Notes under the pieces: model-generated
Told to the model about the DNA's origin: nothing
The model's input: only the letters and a program-made list of their open reading frames with translations
The model's database searches: none
Source of the DNA: Ruminococcaceae bacterium UBA1236
GTDB taxonomy: Bacteria > Bacillota > Clostridia > Oscillospirales > Acutalibacteraceae
DNA length: 6,397 bases
Direction: 5' to 3'
NCBI GenBank assembly: GCA_002309055.1
Contig: DBWO01000018.1
Coordinates: forward strand, 1 to 6,397
Shown: piece after piece, positions 1 through 4,580 of the stretch
Layout of the letters: the number at the start of each line of letters is the position of its first letter
Numbering within the stretch: the stretch's first letter is position 1
Translations under genes and position numbers: made by a program

Positions 1-21
1 AAGCACCGCAGTGCGGTGCTT
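1..21 (-). terminator. Probable intrinsic terminator hairpin of tRNA-Thr (cut by window edge)
   Basis: A perfect 9-bp inverted repeat (AAGCACCGC / GCGGTGCTT) with a 3-nt loop lies 3 nt beyond the tRNA 3' CCA in the direction of tRNA transcription. Its position and GC-rich stem fit a rho-independent terminator. The T-run that should follow on the minus strand would lie left of base 1, so it cannot be seen. Confidence 0.65.
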
Positions 22-24
22 CTC

Positions 25-100
25 TGGAGCTACTGGTCGGACTCGAACCGACGGCCTGCGCATTACGAATGCGCTGCTCTACCAACTGAGCCACAGTAGC
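25..100 (-). tRNA. tRNA-Thr (anticodon CGU)
   Basis: A complete 76-nt cloverleaf reads on the minus strand. The acceptor stem is GCTACTG / CAGTAGC with discriminator U and an encoded CCA (25-27). The D stem is GCTC/GAGC around AGTTGGTA. The anticodon stem GCGCA/TGCGC encloses the loop TTCGTAA, so the anticodon is CGU, reading ACG (Thr). The variable loop is about 5 nt, and the T stem GTCGG/CCGAC encloses TTCGAGT. All stems pair fully, so this copy should be functional, unlike the fragments upstream of it. No promoter sits directly before it except the repeated GATAAT-like spacer; the nearest strong promoter is at 642-670, on the far side of the 169-bp repeat array, so the tRNA is probably cut by RNase P from a precursor with a leader of about 535 nt. 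Confidence 0.97.
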
Positions 101-269
101 ATATAACGATATTATCTTTTTTAGCCCGGGAATGCGCTGCTCTCCCCTCAGAAACATAGTCGCCTTGCTCGCTTTCGCATCGCAATTCTCCTTGTTTCTT
201 CATCTCACCGCCTCGCTTCATCTTCCGCAGGAAGCGCTTCGGCGGTTCGACCAACTGAGCCACAGTAGC
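101..269 (-). repeat. 169-bp repeat, copy 1 (tRNA-proximal)
   Basis: This copy touches the 5' end of the functional tRNA at 100/101. The tRNA 5' 20-mer is at 250-269 and the second tRNA segment (nt 18-34) at 130-146, with one mismatch at 144 (c, where the tRNA has a). The insert contains an imperfect hairpin at 207-246 (ACCGCC/GGCGGT outer stem, CGCTTC/GAAGCG inner stem). The spacer at 101-129 is AT-rich toward the tRNA and carries GATAAT on the minus strand. Confidence 0.9.
148..180 (-). other. Possible 10-codon basic micro-ORF inside repeat copy 1 (also 486-518 in copy 3)
   Basis: In copies 1 and 3 an AAGGAG motif (minus strand, 188-193 in copy 1) lies 7 nt before an ATG that opens the frame M-R-K-R-A-R-R-L-C-F-stop, with five Arg/Lys in ten residues. 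In copy 2 the ATG is ACG, so the frame lacks its start. The ribosome-site spacing is good, but the peptide is very short, is not kept in all copies, and lies in a tRNA leader. It is recorded because the E. coli tyrT repeats also encode a small basic peptide (Tpr). I do not claim that it is translated. Confidence 0.15.
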
Positions 270-438
270 ATATAACGATATTATCTTTTTTAGCTCGGGA
301 ATGCGCTGCTCTTCCCTCAGAAACATAGTCGCCTTGCTTGCTGTCGCGTCGCAATTCTCCTTGTTTCTTCATCTCACCGCCTCGCTTCATCTTCCGCAGG
401 AAGCGCTTCGGCGGTTCGACCAACTGAGCCACAGTAGC
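270..438 (-). repeat. 169-bp repeat, copy 2 (most diverged)
   Basis: This middle copy carries all the substitutions that separate it from copies 1 and 3: t295, t313, t339, g343 and g348. Three of the five fall within 10 nt (339-348), and one of these removes the ATG of the micro-ORF present in the other two copies. The tRNA 5' 20-mer is at 419-438 and the hairpin at 376-415 is unchanged. Confidence 0.9.
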
Positions 439-607
439 ATATAACGATATTATCTTTTTTAGCCCGGGAATGCGCTGCTCTACCCTCAGAAACATAGTCG
501 CCTTGCTCGCTTTCGCATCGCAATTCTCCTTGTTTCTTCATCTCACCGCCTCGCTTCATCTTCCGCAGGAAGCGCTTCGGCGGTTCGACCAACTGAGCCA
601 CAGTAGC
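439..607 (-). repeat. 169-bp repeat, copy 3 (promoter-proximal)
   Basis: This copy is nearest the promoter. It keeps the tRNA-matching base at 482, so its second tRNA segment (468-484) matches the functional tRNA at all 17 positions; it may therefore be closest to the ancestral unit. The tRNA 5' 20-mer is at 588-607 and the hairpin at 545-584. Beyond 607 the sequence shares only a few AT-rich bases with the repeat spacer and then departs, which fixes the array boundary. Confidence 0.9.
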
Positions 608-641
608 ATATAATCAATTACCTCGTTTGGGGTACTCGGGT

Positions 642-670
642 ATTATACTTTACATTGCCTGTTTTTTCAA
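642..670 (-). promoter_or_regulatory. Strong sigma-A-type promoter of the repeat array and tRNA-Thr
   Basis: The minus strand reads TTGAAA (665-670), a 17-bp spacer, then TATAAT (642-647), five of six and six of six matches to consensus. A run of A residues just upstream (674-681 on the opposite strand as T) resembles an UP element. The bases after the -10 box begin ACCCGAG, a GC-rich discriminator of the kind found at stringently controlled stable-RNA promoters. Transcription should start near 635 and run leftward through the three repeats into the tRNA. Confidence 0.8.
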
Positions 671-725
671 GCCTTTTTTTTGAAAAAAGTGATTATTTGG
701 GGCGTAAATTGTTCGCTCTTCACAA

Positions 726-754
726 TTTAGCAACAATATCTTTACAATTATAAT
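726..754 (+). promoter_or_regulatory. Candidate upstream promoter for the lipoprotein-reductase unit
   Basis: A perfect TATAAT (749-754) lies 17 bp after a weak -35, TTTAGC (726-731, three of six). The surrounding DNA is very AT-rich, so chance -10 boxes are likely. It would give a leader of about 85 nt. A second candidate lies closer to the gene at 777-805. Confidence 0.3.
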
Positions 755-776
755 ATTATATTTCCATAAAATACTC

Positions 777-805
777 TTGATTTAGCGCATAAAAAAATGT
801 ATTCT
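777..805 (+). promoter_or_regulatory. Candidate proximal promoter for the lipoprotein-reductase unit
   Basis: TTGATT (777-782) and TATTCT (800-805) are separated by 17 bp; each matches four of six consensus bases. Transcription would start near 812, giving a leader of about 34 nt that contains the GAGGTG ribosome site. Between this site and the tRNA promoter (671-776) I see only AT-rich DNA with two short inverted repeats. Confidence 0.4.
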
Positions 806-830
806 TTTAGTTGTAAAACTATTCCCATAT

Positions 831-836
831 GAGGTG
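831..836 (+). promoter_or_regulatory. Ribosome binding site GAGGTG that fixes the lipoprotein start
   Basis: GAGGTG ends 9 nt before the ATG at 846. The GTG at 834 in the same frame overlaps this motif and would have no site of its own, so 846 is preferred. Confidence 0.75.
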
Positions 837-845
837 AATGCGACT

Positions 846-1934
846 ATGAAAATGAAGGGCATCATTGCTGTATCGCTCGTTTTTTCAATTGCCTTTGCGC
901 TCGGCGCCTGCCGCAAGGTTGAAAAGGGCAGTAAAAATGAGGGCGAAAACTACAACAACGGCATGTTCGTGGTTGACAGCATCGGTGAGACTCATGAGGT
1001 TGAAACACAGCTTAATGAAGATACCGGTGAAACCGAGTATGTCTATAAAGATGATCTGGGCAATGTGGTTGTCGTAGAAAAGAAGGATGTCGGCCAGACT
1101 CAGTACAATCCTTCCACAACCGTTACGGGCAAAAACGGGCAAACCGTTGCCGGCGAAACACAGACTCTGCCCGAAAATATTTCTGAATTCTTTGAGGGCC
1201 TTACAGATCCCAATGAAGACGGCGCGGAATACCTTGAGGAGCAGCAGGCGGAGCTTACAATCTCCGATGAGCTCATTGATACCGACGAAATGAAAGAGGT
1301 TTCACCTCCTCTCTCGGATAACGGCACTCCCAGGCGCTCTGCGATGGACGATTTTGCCGCCGAAATCAAGAAGAACAAGCAGTACACAATCAAGATGACG
1401 GCAAAGAACGTTGCCCCCAACGGTGAAACTTCCATAGTTCCCTTTACGGTTATGCGTTCGGGCAACAATATGTATATGGAAAGTCAGTTCCCCATTGACG
1501 GCAACAGATACATCACCATCCGCGCGCTCATCAAGGACGGCAAGTGCATCATTTACATCCCCTCAATCAGGGCTTATATGGAGCTTCCTTCCGATTCTCT
1601 GGATGAGATTCTCAACGGCGTTGACCAGTATACAGACCCCGATAAGGATCCCGAATTAATAGGCGAATACAAGTCATCCGGTCAGGTTTCCGTAGGCGGT
1701 GTTACATACAACGTTGATATTTATGAGGATGAGGACGGCTCCGAAGTTAAGTACTATTATCAGGGCGACAACCTCAAGAGAGTGGAGTCCGTTGACAAGT
1801 CCGGCAACACCACCATCATCGAATATGAGAGCATCACAAACACCGTTGACAAATCCAAGTTTGTAGCTCCCACCGGTTACTTCAACCTCGGCAACATCTC
1901 AAATGAAGACCAGCTTGCGGCTCTTCTCGGATAA
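846..1934 (+). CDS. Secreted lipoprotein of unknown function (LolA/DUF4412-like C-terminal half?)
   Basis: The 362-aa product has a short basic N-terminus, a hydrophobic stretch (about residues 5-20) and a lipobox L-G-A-C with Cys22 as the lipidated residue, so it should be anchored outside the cytoplasmic membrane. Residues 23-170 are acidic, low in hydrophobics and rich in Gly, Thr, Asn and Glu, which suggests an extended linker. From about 178 to 348 the pattern changes to alternating beta-strand-like segments (Q-Y-T-I-K-M-T, G-N-N-M-Y-M-E, K-C-I-I-Y-I-P) and ends with a V-D-K-S-K-F-V-A-P-T-G-Y stretch. This resembles the incomplete beta-barrel of LolA/LppX-like lipoproteins, an impression from pattern only. 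I do not recognise a named family. The start is ATG 846 because it follows GAGGTG at proper spacing and puts the signal peptide at the N-terminus. It ends 1 nt before the YmfI-like gene, with which it is surely cotranscribed; no functional link is known. Confidence 0.88.
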   Translation: MKMKGIIAVSLVFSIAFALGACRKVEKGSKNEGENYNNGMFVVDSIGETHEVETQLNEDTGETEYVYKDDLGNVVVVEKKDVGQTQYNPSTTVTGKNGQTVAGETQTLPENISEFFEGLTDPNEDGAEYLEEQQAELTISDELIDTDEMKEVSPPLSDNGTPRRSAMDDFAAEIKKNKQYTIKMTAKNVAPNGETSIVPFTVMRSGNNMYMESQFPIDGNRYITIRALIKDGKCIIYIPSIRAYMELPSDSLDEILNGVDQYTDPDKDPELIGEYKSSGQVSVGGVTYNVDIYEDEDGSEVKYYYQGDNLKRVESVDKSGNTTIIEYESITNTVDKSKFVAPTGYFNLGNISNEDQLAALLG

Positions 1935-1935
1935 T

Positions 1936-2667
1936 ATGGCAAAAGCGGTTTTCATAACGGGGGCATCGGGCGGCATAGGCCGCGCCTGTGCGCTTGAGCT
2001 TGCAAAAAACGGCTTTGATGTCGCGGCGTGCTACTGCTCAGGCGGCGAAGAAGCGAACGGGCTTCGCGAGCAGATTGTTTCGGCAGGCGGAAGATGCGAA
2101 ATATATAAGGCGGATTTCACCGTAAGCGGTGAGGCGAAAAGCGTTTTTGAAAAGGCGCAGGCGGATTTCGGCGGCTTCTACGCCGTTGTAAACTGCGCGG
2201 GAGCAGCTCTGCAGAAGCTTTTCACCGACACTGACGAAGAGGACTACGCAAGGCTTATGAGCGTAAACTTCAGAAGTGTTTACGACATCTGCAGGGTCTG
2301 TACGCCTTATATGGTGAAAATGAAAGAGGGCAGAATAATCAACATTTCGTCTATGTGGGGCGTTAAGGGCGCTTCGTGTGAGGTGCTTTACTCCGCGACG
2401 AAAGCGGCGGTTATCGGCCTTACAAAAGCTCTCGCGAAAGAGCTTGCTCCCAGCGGCATTCAGGTAAACTGCGTCGCTCCCGGCGCCATTGACACAAAGA
2501 TGAACAACAACCTCAGCGAAAGCGAAAAGGCTGATTTTGCGGAAGAAATTCCCGCGGGCCGTTTCGGCACACCGGAAGAAGTTGCCAAGGCAGTCGCATT
2601 TCTCGCCGGCGAAGGGGCCTCCTACATTACGGGTCAGGTTATTGTCATTGACGGCGGACTTATATAA
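1936..2667 (+). CDS. ymfI: SDR oxidoreductase, probable EF-P 5-aminopentanone reductase (YmfI-like)
   Basis: The 243-aa product is a classical short-chain dehydrogenase with a Rossmann fold: nucleotide-binding T-G-A-S-G-G-I-G at 8-15, N-C-A-G at 86-89, and catalytic Asn111, Ser139, Tyr152 and Lys156 in the spacing of FabG. P-G at 182-183 and a C-terminal I-T-G-Q-V-I-V-I-D-G-G complete the pattern. The stretch around the active site (S-S-M-W-G-V-K-G-A-S-C-E-V-L-Y-S) is the form I associate with Bacillus YmfI, which reduces the 5-aminopentanone modification on elongation factor P, rather than with the fatty-acid enzyme FabG; FabG remains the alternative, and no fab genes are nearby. ATG 1936 is chosen because the Rossmann strand begins right after it. 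There is no good ribosome site and the gene starts 1 nt after the lipoprotein stop, so translation probably depends on coupling. A terminator follows. Confidence 0.9.
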   Translation: MAKAVFITGASGGIGRACALELAKNGFDVAACYCSGGEEANGLREQIVSAGGRCEIYKADFTVSGEAKSVFEKAQADFGGFYAVVNCAGAALQKLFTDTDEEDYARLMSVNFRSVYDICRVCTPYMVKMKEGRIINISSMWGVKGASCEVLYSATKAAVIGLTKALAKELAPSGIQVNCVAPGAIDTKMNNNLSESEKADFAEEIPAGRFGTPEEVAKAVAFLAGEGASYITGQVIVIDGGLI

Positions 2668-2675
2668 TATGTTTT

Positions 2676-2712
2676 CAAGGCACACAATTTAGTGTGCCTT
2701 GTTTTTTATTTT
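2676..2712 (+). terminator. Intrinsic terminator after the ymfI-like gene
   Basis: A perfect 10-bp stem CAAGGCACAC / GTGTGCCTTG (2676-2685 and 2692-2701) with a 6-nt loop is followed at once by TTTTTTATTTT. It begins 8 nt after the reductase stop. No T-run follows it on the other strand, so it works for the plus strand only. It separates the lipoprotein-reductase unit from the radC unit. Confidence 0.93.
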
Positions 2713-2713
2713 C

Positions 2714-2731
2714 TCCGATATTGCAATCGGA
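2714..2731 (+). promoter_or_regulatory. Inverted repeat overlapping the -35 box of the radC promoter
   Basis: TCCGAT (2714-2719) and ATCGGA (2726-2731) form a dyad with a 6-nt centre that contains most of the TTGCAA -35 hexamer. A symmetrical site in this position could bind a repressor dimer. The arms are short and there is no second copy in the window, so this is only a candidate operator. It does not resemble the Gram-positive LexA box. Confidence 0.25.
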
Positions 2732-2749
2732 ATATAATTGATATATAAT
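2721..2749 (+). promoter_or_regulatory. Promoter of the radC-DUF2804-melA unit
   Basis: TTGCAA (2721-2726) and a perfect TATAAT (2744-2749) are separated by 17 bp, directly after the preceding terminator. The predicted start near 2756 is only about 13 nt before the radC ATG, so the 5' leader would contain little besides the AGGTGA ribosome site. Confidence 0.7.
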
Positions 2750-2768
2750 GATATTCAGGTGAAAAAAT

Positions 2769-3464
2769 ATGGATAAAAACAAATATCCGCACAGGGACCA
2801 CAGGCAGAGAGTGCGGGATGAATTCCGCAAAACCGGCTGTGAAAATATGCCGGATACGGCAATTCTCGAGCTCCTCCTGTTTTACGCCATACCGCGTAAA
2901 GACACAAAACCCATTGCGGAGAAACTGATTGAAAAATACGGCTCACTCAAGGGCATTGCCTGCGCGGACCCGCGCGAGCTTGAAGCGTTTGAAGGTATGG
3001 GCGAGAGCTCATCTCTTCTGCTCTCATTGCTGCCGGAAATCGCCGCGAGGGCGGGGGGCGCGAAAAAGGCGCCGGATTGCCTTATAAGCCCCGGTGAAAT
3101 CGCGGCAAAGATTTACGGTGAGCTTAAAGGCTGCGATAAAGAGATGCTTTACGCCGCCTGCATCAACGCCGTGGGTATGATGACGGCGGGCAGAATCCTC
3201 TGCGAGGGCGGCGCGGACGCCGTAACGGCGGACAAGCGCTCAATCCTTGAATTTGCCTTTGATGAGGATGCCGACAGCGTGATTATCGCGCACAATCACC
3301 CGGGCGCGGAGGCGGCGCCTTCGGCGAGTGACATAGACCTCACGAAGGAGACTGCGCGGCTTCTTGCGGAAACCGGCATAAAACTTGCCGACCATATAAT
3401 TGTCGGCACGGACGGATTTCTCTCGCTCGCGTCAACCGAAAAGTTCGCAAAACTGTTTGAATAA
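2769..3464 (+). CDS. radC: RadC/JAB-domain protein (UPF0758 family)
   Basis: The 231-aa product has the usual RadC layout and length. An N-terminal helical region with the E-L-L-L-F-Y-A-I-P-R-K-D segment (34-45) and a helix-hairpin-helix-like stretch around E-G-M-G (75-78) leads to a JAMM/JAB metalloprotease-like domain. That domain carries H-N-H-P-G at 175-179 and the full H-x-H-x10-D metal motif (His175, His177, Asp188), followed by a D-H-I-I-V-G-T-D-G segment. The JAB half is rather diverged before the motif: the region usually containing H-P-R-E reads A-D-K-R-S. The family was once linked to DNA repair, but its cellular role is not established. ATG 2769 follows AGGTGA by 6 nt. It is the first gene of a unit with DUF2804 (15 nt downstream) and melA, an unusual setting, since radC more often lies near maf or mreB. 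Confidence 0.93.
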   Translation: MDKNKYPHRDHRQRVRDEFRKTGCENMPDTAILELLLFYAIPRKDTKPIAEKLIEKYGSLKGIACADPRELEAFEGMGESSSLLLSLLPEIAARAGGAKKAPDCLISPGEIAAKIYGELKGCDKEMLYAACINAVGMMTAGRILCEGGADAVTADKRSILEFAFDEDADSVIIAHNHPGAEAAPSASDIDLTKETARLLAETGIKLADHIIVGTDGFLSLASTEKFAKLFE

Positions 3465-3479
3465 GAAAGGGGTATTCAG

Positions 3480-4553
3480 ATGGAAAAAACATATGAAAGC
3501 TGGATGAAGGGCACCTGGAAAAGCAGTCAGACGGAGTACACCGAGCCGACGCCCTTGCTCGCGCCGGACGGAACCCTGCTCGCTAAAGGCTGGGCAAGGC
3601 ACAACGTTTTTGACTATGACCGCAACAATGTCAAGGCAAAGATGCGTCGCAAGGAATGGGAATTCTATCAGATTTCAAACGGCGAATTTATGGCTCAGGT
3701 CAGCTTTGCCAACATTTCGCTCGGCGGATATGTTGCCGCCGCGATTGATGACCTCAAGGGCGGCAAGCGCCTCAAAAACAAGGCGGCATTCTTCCTCGGC
3801 GGCAAAGACAAGTATGTGCTTCCTCCAAAGGGCGATGTGCCGAATCACTCTAAAATGTCATTCGGCGGCGCGGAGTTTGAGTTTGACACCAAAGAGACCT
3901 CCCGCACCCTTTATTTCAAGATGGGCAATGTTGAATGCAATTTCACAATGGATATTATGCCCGGCCTTGAAAATATCACCACCGTGCTTCCTTTCGCCGG
4001 TCACCCCGACAGATACTTTATGACTACCAAGCAGAACTGCATGCCCTGCGAGGGCACATACAAGCTCGGCGACAGAGTATTTTCTTTCAGCAAGGATAAC
4101 ACCTTCTGCGTGCTTGACTGGGGCAGGGTATGCACGCCCTACAGCCTTGTGTGGTACTGGGGCAACGGCTCCACTTATCTGACGGACGCGAACGGCGAAA
4201 AGCATCTGTTCGGATTTGAAATCACCTGGGGCATCGGCGACGAGAGCCACGCTACGGAGACCTGCCTTTTCTATGACGGCAAGGCGCACAAAATCGGCGC
4301 GGTGGATGTGGAAGCGTTCCCGAAGCCGGACGGCTATCTTAAGCCGTGGCACTTTGTATCCGAGGACGGCAGATTTGATATGACGATGCAGCCGTTTTAT
4401 GATAATCACGGCGACACAAACGCCCTTGTTATGAGGATGAACAGCCATCAGGTGCACGGCATCTGGAACGGCACCGTTGTGCTTGACGACGGCACAAAGC
4501 TCGAAATCAAGGATATGTACGCATTCTGCGAATATGTTGAGAACAGGTGGTAA
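3480..4553 (+). CDS. DUF2804 domain-containing protein
   Basis: The 357-aa product appears to match the DUF2804 family over its full length. Visible family-type segments are G-W-A-R (37-40) with D-Y-D-R (45-48), K-E-W-E-F-Y-Q-I (58-65), and a C-terminal block with H-Q-V-H-G-I-W-N-G, D-D-G-T and a final E-N-R-W. It is rich in aromatic residues and short strand-like segments, with no signal peptide and no membrane segment, so it should be a cytoplasmic mainly beta protein. No catalytic role is known for the family and I see no clear active-site motif. AGAAAGGGG ends 7 nt before the ATG, a strong ribosome site. The gene lies 15 nt after radC and 27 nt before melA, so it is almost certainly cotranscribed with both; closeness to melA hints at a carbohydrate- or lipid-type ligand, but that is inference. 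Confidence 0.88.
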   Translation: MEKTYESWMKGTWKSSQTEYTEPTPLLAPDGTLLAKGWARHNVFDYDRNNVKAKMRRKEWEFYQISNGEFMAQVSFANISLGGYVAAAIDDLKGGKRLKNKAAFFLGGKDKYVLPPKGDVPNHSKMSFGGAEFEFDTKETSRTLYFKMGNVECNFTMDIMPGLENITTVLPFAGHPDRYFMTTKQNCMPCEGTYKLGDRVFSFSKDNTFCVLDWGRVCTPYSLVWYWGNGSTYLTDANGEKHLFGFEITWGIGDESHATETCLFYDGKAHKIGAVDVEAFPKPDGYLKPWHFVSEDGRFDMTMQPFYDNHGDTNALVMRMNSHQVHGIWNGTVVLDDGTKLEIKDMYAFCEYVENRW

Positions 4554-4580
4554 TCCGCCTTTTGCGAAGGGAGACATAAT

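Larger units (their letters stand above)
101..607 (-). repeat. Tandem array of three 169-bp tRNA-Thr-derived repeats
   Basis: Three directly adjacent units of exactly 169 bp occupy 101-269, 270-438 and 439-607. Copies 1 and 3 differ at one base (144 versus 482); copy 2 differs from each at five (295, 313, 339, 343, 348). Read on the minus strand, each unit holds tRNA-Thr nt 1-20, a 103-nt unrelated insert, tRNA nt 18-34 (17 nt, with one variable base), and a 29-nt AT-rich spacer ending in CGTTATAT that abuts the next tRNA 5' end. The first 20 nt of the real tRNA form a further partial copy, giving about 3.1 units. Because 169 is not a multiple of three, open frames through the array change phase at every unit, which argues against one long protein. 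The array lies between a strong minus-strand promoter and the functional tRNA, so it should be transcribed. I know of no named family for it. Confidence 0.93.

Noticed and set aside
63..601. Overlapping minus-strand open frames of 75-96 codons running through the repeats and tRNA
   Set aside because: They translate tRNA sequence and the 169-bp units; since 169 is not divisible by three the phase shifts in each copy, the frames end inside the tRNA or differ only by repeat number, and no good ribosome site precedes them.
101..607. CRISPR array
   Set aside because: Units are 169 bp and contiguous with no unique spacers; there are no cas genes.
101..607. Three extra functional tRNA genes
   Set aside because: Each copy lacks nt 35-76 (most of the anticodon loop, T arm and 3' acceptor strand) and has 103 nt in the D loop, so no cloverleaf can form.
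81..607. Attachment-site repeats left by an integrative element
   Set aside because: The repeated tRNA part is the 5' half rather than the usual 3' end, the units are only 169 bp, and no integrase is present.
834..845. GTG start at 834 for the lipoprotein
   Set aside because: It overlaps the GAGGTG ribosome site and would add four residues before a standard signal peptide; ATG 846 fits better.
1903..1935. Earlier ATG at 1903 for the reductase
   Set aside because: It would overlap the lipoprotein gene by 32 nt and add 11 residues ahead of the Rossmann strand without a ribosome site.
2038..2685. 215-codon minus-strand frame opposite the reductase
   Set aside because: It is a shadow of the SDR gene; it lacks any family motif and crosses the terminator.
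2714..2731. LexA (SOS) box before radC
   Set aside because: The dyad TCCGAT-N6-ATCGGA does not match the Gram-positive LexA consensus with CGAAC half-sites.
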